Shown piece by piece: positions 8,118-16,965 of a stretch of DNA of 42,301 nucleotides. Both the position numbers and the translations under genes were made by a program. The stretch's first letter is position 1. Every line of letters begins with the position of its first letter. Origin of the DNA: Rhodococcus sp. JCM 9791 (lineage in GTDB: Bacteria; Actinomycetota; Actinomycetes; Mycobacteriales; Mycobacteriaceae). The notes under the pieces were generated by a model. The model had not been told where the DNA came from. It saw only the letters and a program-made list of their open reading frames with translations, and searched no databases. The stretch is from NCBI GenBank assembly GCA_001312645.1, contig BBEG01000010.1, positions 1-42,301 of the forward strand, given 5' to 3'.

Positions 8118-9076
8118 TCTGCCGGTTCATCGCCGAACACCGCGAGGAATTCGGGGTCGCACCGATCTGCCGGGTGCTCACCGAGCACGGCGCCGCGATC
8201 GCCCCGAGAACCTTCTACGCCTGGCTGGCACGCCCATTGTCCAAGCGCGCGTTGTGGGACGCCACCATCACCGCGGTGCTCGCCTCCTACTACGTCGAGC
8301 GGGACGAGCACGGCAGACGCAAACCGGAGTCGCTGTACGGCTCGCTGAAGATGTGGGCCCACCTGCAACGTCAGGGCATCGAGGTGGCCCGCTGCACCGT
8401 GGAACGACTCATGCGCGTGAACGGGTGGCGCGGTGCCACCCGGGCGAAGAGGGTCCGCACCACCATCGCGGAGCCGTCGGCGCCGCGGCCACCGGATCTG
8501 GTCGACCGGAACTTCCGGGTCGAGCGGCCCGATGCGCTCTATGTCGCCGACTTCACGTATGTGCGGATGGTGCCCTGCTTCGCGTACACGGCGTTCGTGA
8601 TCGACGCGTTCGCCGGCACGATCGTCGGTTGGGAGGTGTCGACGTCGAAGGAAACAGCGTTCGTGGAGCGGGCGGTGAATCAGGCCTGCATGCTGCGGGC
8701 GATGCAAGGTAACCCGTTGCGCGAGAGAACTATTCACCACTCGGATGCCGGCTCTCAATATACGGCTCTTCGATTCGGAGAAACCCTGTTCCTGCAAGGG
8801 CTTCGGCCGTCGATCGGGTCGGTAGGTGACGCCTACGATAATGCCCTGGCGGAGACGACGATCGGGTTGTACAAGGCCGAGTGCATCGCCGACGATTCCC
8901 CGTTCCGCAAGGGGCCGTTGCGCATTGTCGGTGACGTCGAGGAGGCCACCTCGGCGTGGGTGCATTGGTACAACACCGGCCGGCTCATGCATCGTCTCGG
9001 GCGGATCCCACCGGCCGAGTACGAAGCCAAGTACTACGCTGAACACCGTGCCGATCAACCGGTCGCACACAAATGA
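8114..9076 (+). CDS. IS3-family transposase OrfB (DDE integrase core)
   Basis: The frame is open from 7943, but the protein proper begins near the GTG at 8114 (ICRFIAEHREEFGVAPICRV), about 320 residues. The HTH_21-like region (ARCTVERLMRVNGWRG) precedes the integrase core. The catalytic triad is visible: Asp in ALYVADFTYV, Asp in IHHSDAGSQYTA, and Glu in DNALAETTIGLYKAE. The C-terminal WVHWYNTGRLMHRLGRIPPA is typical of IS3 OrfB. With all catalytic residues present and no frameshift, this is the one transposase in the window that appears active. Confidence 0.9.
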   Translation: MICRFIAEHREEFGVAPICRVLTEHGAAIAPRTFYAWLARPLSKRALWDATITAVLASYYVERDEHGRRKPESLYGSLKMWAHLQRQGIEVARCTVERLMRVNGWRGATRAKRVRTTIAEPSAPRPPDLVDRNFRVERPDALYVADFTYVRMVPCFAYTAFVIDAFAGTIVGWEVSTSKETAFVERAVNQACMLRAMQGNPLRERTIHHSDAGSQYTALRFGETLFLQGLRPSIGSVGDAYDNALAETTIGLYKAECIADDSPFRKGPLRIVGDVEEATSAWVHWYNTGRLMHRLGRIPPAEYEAKYYAEHRADQPVAHK

Positions 9077-9108
9077 CAGTGTGTGCATGAGACCCGGGAT
9101 GGTTCACT

Positions 9109-9824
9109 GGTGCGGGTGCAGACCACCTGGTTTCTGGCACTTCCTGATTGCGGTCATCCTAGGCCCTCGTTTGCGCGCAACCAGAGACGTCGTCAGACAA
9201 GTGCCCGCGTCCACCGCCTGGCTTGCCATCGCAGGAATCATGGTGCGGAGATGGAAGTAGCCGGATACTGCTCTTGCTGGTCTTCCAGACTCCAACAACC
9301 CCTCCGATGAATACGCTGCATCGAAATACGCTCGTCAGCAATACAAATGGATGGGAACATCAATATGAAGGCTCACCAGCGAACCGCTACCGATCGCGGG
9401 CGCACATCGACAAGGGTCGTCTCTGGCGCTGTGTACGACGCCGATCTCTACCTGGAACTCGCGATCTCGCTCGAAAGCACCGTCTCTCGGGTGACGTCAA
9501 GATGGAAGCAGCGACAGTCTTGTGAACGCCAGGAGCGGGACGCGCGCAACGTCGGACGGGAAGGGTAAATCGCTCACAATGTGACAGCTCGAAGTACTGA
9601 TCTGGTGGAGGTAGGAACCGAATACGCCGGAAAGGGGCCGCGGCCAGGTATCCCCTAATGCGACAGGGCAGCACCGCCCTGCAGCGGATGAGCGCCACCA
9701 GTGCGTAGCCGCTTGCCACCTCACGGCGAGCGATACCGACACCTCGTGTCCGAATACACCGGGAAACAGCACGGTCAGGCCCTGACCAGGCGCCACCGCG
9801 CCCCTTCCCAAATGCTGGCACTCC
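9109..9824. other. Stretch without a convincing gene
   Basis: Right flank of the IS3 element. A short + frame ending at 9260 has a hydrophobic piece (FWHFLIAVILGP) and a + frame at 9368-9568 starts MKAHQRTATDRGRTS, but neither matches a family I know. The - strand frames here are arginine-rich and look non-coding. Confidence 0.35.
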
Positions 9825-10079
9825 CTAGTCTTCAGCTATCCGCGCTCGGATCCTGTCCTGCGCAATGAACACCACAATGCCGACCCAGACCACCCACAAC
9901 GGCCAGGGCGCATCCAACGCCCACAGGCTCGCGCCGGTGCTCGCCGTTACCGCAATGTCGTAGTTGCGTCTCCATATGCGTCCAGTCTGCCGTGTGCCCC
10001 ATCGGGCGGGCATGGGCAGGTCCCCCGACTGCAAATGCTGAGGGAAGCATATTTCCAGGTCTGCAATGCCGAGCATCAT
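9825..10079 (-). CDS. Possible small membrane protein
   Basis: The 84-codon frame ends with a hydrophobic segment (PLWVVWVGIVVFIAQ) followed by the charged tail DRIRARIAED, as in a single-span membrane protein with a cytoplasmic end. The N-terminal half is not distinctive, and the true start may be an internal codon. No family is recognised and there is no operon context. Confidence 0.3.
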   Translation of the reverse strand: MMLGIADLEICFPQHLQSGDLPMPARWGTRQTGRIWRRNYDIAVTASTGASLWALDAPWPLWVVWVGIVVFIAQDRIRARIAED

Positions 10080-10236
10080 CGCCCGCTGAATCCCTCCACC
10101 GATTCATTATCGGACCCGATCTGGACCGCCTGAACCGTCGAAGATGCACTCGCACTCAATAACAACACCCGGACCTGCGTCATTCTCACCGAGGCCCCAC
10201 GACGACGTCCTCTGCGACCGATTCGAATGTGCAGAG

Positions 10237-10699
10237 CTATCGGTAGTACGCCCACCCGGCCATCCGGATCTCATATGTCACAGAGTCCACTAGTACGACA
10301 TGGGTGCCCACCGAGCTGGACGTGACCACCGTGTCGGTCGTGAGCTTGCGGATCAGCGCCAGACCGTGACCGTGGGACCCTTTCTCGTCGGGCGGCGTCG
10401 CGCCAGTAGCCGCGATCGGCGACCCGCACCCCGAGGTAACGATCGTCGCGGCGGTAGGTTGCCTCGGGGTCCACGGTCGCGGACTCGTCCCGGACTGGTA
10501 CGCGTGCTCGACGGCGTTCGCCAACGCTTCGTAACTCGCCAACACGATGTCGCACTCGAGGTCTGCGTCGAGGCGCAGCGTGCTCAACACTGCCGCATCA
10601 CCTGGCGTAGGCCGGCGATCTCGGTCGAGTTCGCATGTACACCGCGGAAAAGAATCCCCCGGAAATGAACGATGCTGTGTCGTCGAGGTGAGTCTGCAT
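10237..10699 (-). pseudogene. RsbW-like anti-sigma factor / ATPase-fold kinase, decayed
   Basis: Read across frames, a typical anti-sigma regulatory factor emerges: a start at 10699 with a GAGGAG ribosome site, GVHANSTEIAGLRQVMRQ, then the N-box region DIVLASYEALANAVEHAY, then YRRDDRYLGVRVADRGYWRD with the ATP-site Asp-x-Gly, and GHGLALIRKLTTDT with the last ATP loop. These pieces lie in different frames, requiring about four one-base changes in 460 bases. This is the densest damage in the window and more likely true decay than the single slips elsewhere. Family members phosphorylate or sequester partners to control alternative sigma factors. No sigma or antagonist gene is nearby. Confidence 0.6.
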
Positions 10700-10802
10700 G
10701 AGCTCCTCGGCTGGTCACGGCGACAACATATGCCATGCCTCGCGCGGATGTGCCAGCCCCTCGCCGGTCATGCGGTTCCGGCACTCGATGTGGCCTGGTG
10801 GC

Positions 10803-11483
10803 TCAGGGGAACTCCCTGAACACAGGGACTTCCTGGGATGAGCCTTCGAGCGCCGCGAGTGTCGCCGCTGAAGGCGGCGTGGTCAAGATGCCGACGAGGA
10901 GATCCAGGAGTTGACTCACGTGGAGCGTATACGGGGCCACGGCCATCCCTTGCATGCGTGCGCGATGCCGGTCAGCTGATATGTGCACGCACACTGCCGA
11001 TGCCTGACGCATCCGCATGTCACGAATCGGTTGTGGGATGTGGTCGAGGAGCGGACCGAGTCGGGCGTAGTAGTTGCGTTTGGACTCGCGGTGGCCCGCG
11101 GTGAGGTCATCCAGGGGATGGTTTTCCAGGAACTGCTGCTCCAGAAAAGGCAGGTAGTAGCAGTCCTGGTCCTCCGCCAGCTCGATCAACGGCAGCTGGT
11201 GCGCTTCGACGATCTGCCGAACATCGCCACCCGAGAGGCGGGCTTCGAGCAGCTCACGACGGCGCGTCAGACCGTCGATCCGGTTGACCAAAATCGCCTG
11301 GATCAGATTCTCTTTGGTACCGAAGTGGTACTGCACAGCGGACTTGTTCGCCATGCCGGCGGCAACACCGATGTGGCGAAGGGGAACTCCGTCGAGCCCG
11401 TGGAGAGCGTAGAGACGTTCAGCGGTGAGTACCAGCTGCTGCTTCGGTGACGGAGCGATGGGGTGTGGCCGCTGTTCTGACAT
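10803..11483 (-). CDS. TetR/AcrR-family transcriptional regulator
   Basis: This is an intact 226-residue protein. The N-terminal HTH spans residues about 12-58 (QLVLTAERLYALHGLDGVPL, then AVQYHFGTKENLIQAIL). The C-terminal ligand domain is helical (QLPLIELAEDQDCYYLPFLE). It is divergent from the alcohol dehydrogenase relic at 11631, and the shared upstream region contains the palindrome ACTTAAGT (11510-11517), so control of the CMD and transporter genes to its right is likely. The damaged TetR at 31290 has a related N-terminal sequence (LKYHIGTRADLIRAIV). Confidence 0.85.
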   Translation of the reverse strand: MSEQRPHPIAPSPKQQLVLTAERLYALHGLDGVPLRHIGVAAGMANKSAVQYHFGTKENLIQAILVNRIDGLTRRRELLEARLSGGDVRQIVEAHQLPLIELAEDQDCYYLPFLEQQFLENHPLDDLTAGHRESKRNYYARLGPLLDHIPQPIRDMRMRQASAVCVHISADRHRARMQGMAVAPYTLHVSQLLDLLVGILTTPPSAATLAALEGSSQEVPVFREFP

Positions 11484-11630
11484 GCATCAAATGTAACCAC
11501 CTCTGGACAACTTAAGTCTTGAGGCTTACAGTTCAGTCCTATAGCTGACGTGAGCGCTTCGTGGATCGTCACGAAGGGGCACTCGAGTACGAAAACGAAC
11601 GTGCGAGTGCATTATCCGAAGGGTGCAGCC

Positions 11631-12295
11631 ATGAGCCGGGCCATCGTCTTCTCCGGTCACGAGAGTGTGGGAGGAGCGTGAGCTTCCGGAGCCTGAGCCG
11701 CCCATCGGTGGCGCGGGTCGAAGCAACGGGGTGTGTCACAGCGATGTCGACCATTTTCGCGGCAACATCCATACGTCGTGGGGCGGCGCCTTCCCATCCG
11801 TACCCGGCCACGAAATCGTCGGTCGTATCGACAAGATCCGACCGGAGACGGCAGCCGAGTGGGGTGCGGCGGAGGGCGACCGAGTTGCGGTGCGCGAAGA
11901 TCGCCCCGCCGACGAGTTGACGTTCTTCGAGCCGTTGAGTTGCGCCGTCACGTAGGTGACGCCGACGCGGCAAGGTGATGTTGGCAAGATCGATTCTGCC
12001 TCGACCATGCGCTGCGCGTCGGCGACGACCACGCGCTCGACGTCGAGAACGAAGACGTCGTCGAAAGGGTCCGCGAGATCACGAACGGACAGATGGTCGA
12101 TGTCGTGATCGACGCCGCGTCGGGAAGCCGGACACGGTCAATCTGGCCATGGACCTGGTACACAACGGCGGCCATGTGGTCTTGACGGGGATGAAAGGAC
12201 GGTCCCCACTCGACCGGTTCGGCGACGCGTTCTCGCTGATGACCGAGCGCACACATGAACGACACTCCATCCGATTTGCGTTGAACCTCTACTGA
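11631..12295 (+). pseudogene. Zinc-dependent alcohol dehydrogenase (MDR) relic
   Basis: The ATG at 11631 starts MSRAIVFSGHESV, then a one-base slip leads to WEERELPEPEPP and NGVCHSDVDHFRGN (catalytic-zinc Cys) and VPGHEIVG (zinc His-Glu). After FFEPLSCAVT near 11955 the normal text jumps. What follows (VREITNGQMVDVVIDAASGS, and in another frame DTVNLAMDLVHNGGHVVLTG) belongs to the cofactor domain well downstream. The gene is about 220 codons instead of the usual 340-350, so a segment including the GxGxxG loop is missing in addition to frameshifts. This one is a true pseudogene. It is followed at 31 bases by the CMD gene. Confidence 0.7.
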
Positions 12296-12326
12296 ACACC
12301 GCCCTCCGAACGACAGGAGTCCGACC

Positions 12327-13106
12327 ATGAGCAACAACCATGCAGACGAGACCTTCCGTACCGTGCTGCACCGCGAACCCACCGAAATCCGCACCCCCTT
12401 CCAACAAGTTTCACGCGACTTCATCTTCGGCGAGATATGGTCGCGGCCCGGATTGAGCCGCAAAGACCGGCGATGGGTCGCGCTAGCCTGCGTCGCCGGC
12501 GCAGACGCTCCCGGCCCCATCGAGGCATATGTGCGCGCAGCTCTCGAGAGCGGCGACATCGAACTGGAAGAAATGCTCGAATTCGTCCTGCATTTCGCCG
12601 TGTACAGCGGGTGGCCGAAGGCATCACATCTCGAAGGCGCCGTGATGAGGCAATGGGCACAGATCCACCGCGACCGAGGTGAGGAACCCGTCCCCCTGCC
12701 CACGCTGTCGCACAACACTCTCGGCTCATCCGAATGGGACGAGCGCTTCGAGGCCGGCGCGCAGGAGTTCGCCGAGGTCAACCTAATTCCGGCGCCCCCG
12801 CACAACACGCCGTTCCGACACGCAGGCATCCTCAACTTCGTCTTCGGCCACGTATGGCAGCGACCCGGCCTGACCCGCCGCGAGCGTCGAATCATCACGG
12901 TCGCCTGCGTTTCCTACAACGACGCGATCACTCCCATGAGAAACCATGTCGGGTCCGCTCTCCATTCCGGCGACATCACCAAAGCCGAAATGGACGAGAT
13001 CGTCGTCCAATTCTCTGCCTACTACGGATTCGCGAAAGGTGAATCGCTCAACGAGGTGGTCGAAACAGCGTGGGCCGAAAGGCCCGCAGCGCTCACCCAG
13101 AAATGA
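12327..13106 (+). CDS. Tandem carboxymuconolactone-decarboxylase-family protein
   Basis: The 259-residue product has two copies of the CMD/AhpD-like fold: residues about 25-105 (FIFGEIWSRPGLSRKDRRWV, then IELEEMLEFVLHFAVYSGWP) and about 160-245 (FVFGHVWQRPGLTRRERRII, then ITKAEMDEIVVQFSAYYGFA). Neither copy shows the CxxC pair of peroxidase-type AhpD, so a decarboxylase-like or structural role is more likely. The ATG at 12327 has a CAGGAG site. It is intact and lies between the alcohol dehydrogenase relic and a substrate-binding lipoprotein in one direction, so it belongs to the + strand catabolic operon. The substrate is unknown. Confidence 0.85.
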   Translation: MSNNHADETFRTVLHREPTEIRTPFQQVSRDFIFGEIWSRPGLSRKDRRWVALACVAGADAPGPIEAYVRAALESGDIELEEMLEFVLHFAVYSGWPKASHLEGAVMRQWAQIHRDRGEEPVPLPTLSHNTLGSSEWDERFEAGAQEFAEVNLIPAPPHNTPFRHAGILNFVFGHVWQRPGLTRRERRIITVACVSYNDAITPMRNHVGSALHSGDITKAEMDEIVVQFSAYYGFAKGESLNEVVETAWAERPAALTQK

Positions 13107-13147
13107 CCTCCCATCTGTTCGAATCACCGACATTCGAAAGACCCACG

Positions 13148-14711
13148 ATGACACGACCCGAACGTGCCCTGACGATGCTCGCCGCCGTATGTTCCACAGT
13201 GCTCATCCTGAGCGCCTGCGGCGGGACATCCGATACGAGTGACTCTGCTGGCGAACCGACCACTGGAGGGACACTGAATGCCATACAGATGACCGAGCCC
13301 CGCACCCTCGATCCAGCGAACATGTCCAACAGCTGGGCGTTCCAATCACTGCTCGGCAATGCCCTGTACGGCACGCTGATGACCAATGATGTCGACTCGC
13401 TGGAGATCGACTACTCCATGGCCACCGACTTCTCCACCAGCGACGAGGGGCGGACCTTCGACCTCACTCTTCGTCCCGGCCTCACCTTCACCGACGGCAC
13501 TCCCCTCGATGCGGCAGCCGTCAAGTTCAACTGGGATCGCCTGCGCGACCCGGAACTGGGTTCGACGTCCCTCCTGCAAGCCATGCAGATCAGCACGACC
13601 GAAGTCGTCGATGACACAACCTTGAGAGCAACTCTGGACCCGCCGAATCCGCATTTCGCCCACAGTCTGGTCCAGTCGTCGATGAATTGGATCGCCTCCC
13701 CCGTGGCGCTACAGGAAGGTCGAGCAGCGTTCGACGCGGACCCCGTGGGGGCAGGCCCGTTCACACTCGTCGACTGGGCGCGGCAGGACAGGATCGATCT
13801 CACGAGGAACAGTGAATACTGGGACGCACCGAAGCCCTACCTCGACAGCATCACGCTACGAACGTCACCCGATACCAACCAACGCCTCAACGCCATGATT
13901 TCAGGCGCTGCAGATCTCGCCGCCGACTCGAGCTGGTCGACCTTTGCGCGAGCAGAGGATGCGGGACTCCACGTGGAGACCGTCCCCATGGGCGGAGGCC
14001 AGTTCATAGGATGAATATGCGGCGCGCGCCTTTCGACGACGAACGAGCCCGACGGGCGGTCGCGCTCGCCGTCGACCCTGCCACCATCAACAGCGCTGTG
14101 TACGCAGGCGCTGGTGATGATCAGGTTCCGGTACAGTCTTCCAAGACGCGTCACCGTTCTACAGCGATATCCCGTTCACCGAACCGGACAAGGAAGCTGC
14201 GCAGAGGCTGTTCGACGAGTTGGCTGCCGAGGGCAAGCCCGTGTCGTTCACTTTCGTCGGCTACTCGTCGGCCGAGAGCAAGGTGGCCGCCGAGGTACTG
14301 CAGGCGAGCCTGGCAGAATTCGACAACGTCGACGTCCGCATCCAGATTGTCGACAACACAGAAGGCGTGTCGCGGCTGACGAGTCACGACTTCGACATGA
14401 TGATCTCCTCGGCGCTGGTCCAGGATCCCGATGCTGCATTGTGGTCGGCATTCCATCCCGAGTCGTCGGGTAACTTCATGGGTGTCGACGATGCCGAGCT
14501 GACACGGGCTCTCGACGCGGGGCGAAATGCCGACACCGTAGAGGCTCGTCGTGAGGCGTACGACGTGGTGCAGGATCGGCTCGTCGGCCTGAATGTCGGA
14601 TTGTGGTACGTCCGGGGTGCGCCGTCGGTGATCGCCGCGACCGACCTACAGGGAATTCGGATGTACGGTCCAGGGTCACTCTTGCCCGAAGAGATCCAGT
14701 TCACGGAGTAG
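13148..14711 (+). pseudogene. Family 5 (peptide-type) ABC substrate-binding lipoprotein (two frameshifts)
   Basis: The ATG at 13148 starts a lipoprotein signal with lipobox LSAC (Cys24). The SBP_bac_5 body is clear: TLDPANMSNSWAFQSLLGNA, LRPGLTFTDGTPLDAAAVKF and GAGPFTLVDWARQDRIDLTR. At 14010 a missing base ends the frame (QFIG-stop); it resumes at NMRRAPFDDERARRAVALAV, and near 14140 slips again to PDKEAAQRLFDELAAEGKPV and on to EIQFTE at 14711. Repaired length is about 521 residues, normal for the family. A close paralogue on the - strand (22380-23950) confirms the frame joins. No permease or ATPase genes are in the window, so it would need partners encoded elsewhere or act as a binding or sensing protein. 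Confidence 0.85.
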
Positions 14712-14893
14712 GCTGCGCGGGTGCGACTTCGGCGTAGCGGGTTTCATCTGTTCATAGGCCGGCGGTCCGATGGGTCGGATGGATAGGTAGGACAGCTACA
14801 GTGGTGAACTGGTCAGCGTGAGGGGTGGTCGCAGCGACGCTTTGTCGATCTGGAGAGTTGCTCTTCCACTCGTATCGGTAGCGGAGGGGCCTG

Positions 14894-15546
14894 ATGAGTA
14901 CATCGCGAGAAGGCAGTAGCAAGGTGCCGAACGCGAGGCACAGGCTCATGCAGGCGACCGCTCAGGTCATGCTGGAAGAAGGATACGCCGCAGCGACATC
15001 GCGTCGCGTGGCCGCGAAGGCAGGTGTCAAGCAGGCCCTCGTCTACTACTACTTTCCCACGATGGACGACCTCTTCTTGGCGGTATTGCGCGCAGGTACT
15101 GAGGCGTTCTTGGAACGTCGGCGGGAGGCATTGGCCGATCCGGATCCGCTCCGGGCGTTGTGGCGTATCAGCTCGGAAGCTGAGACGACTGGACTGAACA
15201 CCGAGTTCATGGCCCTCGCGAACCATCGCAAAGCGATTCGTGCCGAACTCAAGGCATACAACGAGCGAGTTCGCGACATCGAAACATCGGCACTTACCGT
15301 TGCGTTGAGGCTCATGGCGTTGATCTGAACGAGTTTCCGCCGGTGGTGATATCGATGTTTCTCAGCGGTCTTGCCCGTGTCATGGTCGACGAGAATGCGA
15401 TCGGAGTGGATCTCGGTCACGAAGAGGCCCAGCGTTTCATGGACCGCCATATCGGTCGGTTCGAGTCGCTTGCTGCAGCAGCGGGTACTTCACCGGTCGA
15501 TTCAGCTTCCGACGAGGACTCGGCACATCGAGATACCGCCGGCTGA
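14894..15546 (+). pseudogene. TetR-family regulator (one frameshift)
   Basis: The ATG at 14894 follows GGAGGGGCCTG. The HTH (residues about 15-60) reads LMQATAQVMLEEGYAAATSR, then VKQALVYYYFPTMDDLFLAV. At about 15305 one base is lost: after TVALRLM the protein continues GVDLNEFPPVVISMFLSGLA and ends at the TGA at 15544-15546. Repaired length is about 217 residues. It sits between the substrate-binding gene and the SDR-ALDH-ferredoxin-P450 genes, so it may control the latter. The following 550 bases contain no gene. Confidence 0.8.
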
Positions 15547-16098
15547 CGGACGCGTAGAGGCCACTGTCTCACCGGACGCCACCCGCCGTGTCATCTCCTG
15601 CTCGCGGGCGTCGACCAGGACGTATCCGGTCGAGCGCTGCATTGACCTGCTCGACCACCTCGTGACTCGGCCACATGCCGCCCCCACAGCGGCCTACATC
15701 CGGTCCGAGTTGATCATCGCTGCGATCGTTCCACCCAACTGATCTATCGAACAAATTGTTTGGGGTATTCAATGCTCGGTCCAGCATCGAGTGTCTCACC
15801 CGGAAGACTCACGACATCTGCGGTGCCGAAACGGGGAGAACCCAGAATCTCCGGGCTATCCCAAGCCCTCGGGGCAAACAATAGAGCGTACCTTGACCGT
15901 GATCCACATCTCATGCTATTTGTATGACGTCGCCCTTCTTGATCGATCGATCAGGATTTCGTGCACGCCAGCCGCTTGCCTGAGGCACACCGGCCCGAGA
16001 AGGGATCGTGAATTCAGCATTGGGGGCGACGATCGGGCCGATCGACAGCGACTCAGCCCGAATGAACGTACAACTACGACCCTTAAGGAAATCGCCTC
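15547..16098. other. Intergenic region before the SDR operon
   Basis: No convincing gene is seen on either strand. Points of note are the A+T-rich GAACAAATTGTTTGG near 15747-15761, which contains the palindrome AACAAATTGTT with one off-centre base, and GATCGATCGATCA near 15939-15952. Either may bind the adjacent TetR protein or form part of the promoter for the downstream genes. A TAAGGA ribosome site precedes the GTG at 16099. Confidence 0.4.
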
Positions 16099-16932
16099 GT
16101 GCCCAAAGGACTTGAAGACCGCGTCGCATTCATCACCGGCGCTGCGCGTGGCCAGGGCCGCGCCCATGCCGTACGGCTCGCGCGTGAGGGTGTCGACATC
16201 ATCGGAATCGACATCTGTGAAGACATTGCATCATTGACGTACCCGAATGCCACCTCAGAAGACCTGGACGAGACCGTCCGACTGGTCGAGAAGGAAGGCC
16301 GCCGCATGGTCGGCCGAAAGGCAGATGTCAGGAAATTCGACCAGGTCCAGTCGGCCTTCCAGGACGGATACGAGCAGTTCGGTCGTGTCGACATCATCAT
16401 CGCCAATGCCGGGATCATCCGACTCGGCGAGGAATCGGACGACTTCCTGGCCGATTGGAACGACGTCATCGATACCAACCTCACCGGAGTGTTCCACACG
16501 GTTAGGGCAGCGCTTCCCGCGATGAGAGAAGCAGAACGTGGCGGCTCCATCGTGATCACCAGCTCGACCGCGGGTATCAAGGCCACAGGATCCCTGTTCG
16601 CGAGCGGCACAGCATACGCTGCAGCCAAGCGAGGTCTGGTCGGCCTCATGCAATCCTGGGCGAATTATCTCGCTCCGGAGTGGATTCGGGTCAACACCAT
16701 TCACCCGACGGGCGTCGCGAGCGGGATGACGATCAACGACGCGATGCAAGCAATGATGGAGCAGGCGGCCGCAGGAGGGAGCAACTCGATCTCGGGCATG
16801 GAGAACGCACTGCCATTGCCGATGCTCGAACCCGACGACATCGCCGGTGCCGTCGCCTTCCTGGTGTCGGACGAAGCGAAGTTCATCACGGGAACCCAGT
16901 GGGCACTCGACGCCGGATTCTGCGTTCGCTGA
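16099..16932 (+). CDS. Mycofactocin-type SDR oxidoreductase
   Basis: This is an intact 277-residue protein. The Rossmann motif is TGAARGQGRAHA (residues 13-24), followed by IIGIDICEDIASLTYP and a TSEDLDETVRLVEKEGRR insert characteristic of the carveol-dehydrogenase-like SDR subfamily whose members hold NAD(H) tightly and depend on the redox cofactor mycofactocin. The catalytic Ser is in VITSSTAG and Tyr-Lys in AYAAAKRG. It would oxidise a secondary or alicyclic alcohol; the substrate is not indicated. It leads a co-directional set with ALDH, ferredoxin and P450. Two relatives are at 20269 and 24128 (-). Mycofactocin biosynthesis genes are not in the window. Confidence 0.85.
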   Translation: MPKGLEDRVAFITGAARGQGRAHAVRLAREGVDIIGIDICEDIASLTYPNATSEDLDETVRLVEKEGRRMVGRKADVRKFDQVQSAFQDGYEQFGRVDIIIANAGIIRLGEESDDFLADWNDVIDTNLTGVFHTVRAALPAMREAERGGSIVITSSTAGIKATGSLFASGTAYAAAKRGLVGLMQSWANYLAPEWIRVNTIHPTGVASGMTINDAMQAMMEQAAAGGSNSISGMENALPLPMLEPDDIAGAVAFLVSDEAKFITGTQWALDAGFCVR

Positions 16933-16965
16933 GCACGAGTATCTGACGGAATGTCGAGGAGCATC

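Larger units (their letters stand above)
7750..9108 (+). mobile_element. Complete IS3-family insertion sequence
   Basis: The ends are imperfect inverted repeats: TGAACCGTCCCGGGTTTGATG at the left (from 7752) and the complement of TGAACCATCCCGGGTCTCATG at the right (to 9106). The match extends outward by two bases on each side (AG...CT), so the exact boundary is uncertain by two bases. Inside are two overlapping frames, orfA and orfB, both undamaged. No matching 3-4 bp target duplication is visible (GAG before, CTG after), and the GntR gene does not clearly resume after the element. A later deletion or a recombination between copies is likely. A related left end is at 33722. Confidence 0.85.

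Noticed and set aside
7871-9088. 405-codon open frame on the - strand
   Set aside because: Antisense of IS3 OrfB, whose catalytic residues are all present on the + strand.
11948-12898. 316-codon open frame on the - strand
   Set aside because: Antisense of the CMD gene and the alcohol dehydrogenase relic; rich in Ser and Arg and without a known domain.
15911-16167. Small gene on the - strand before the SDR operon
   Set aside because: It covers the promoter and start of the SDR gene, has no recognised family and no ribosome site.
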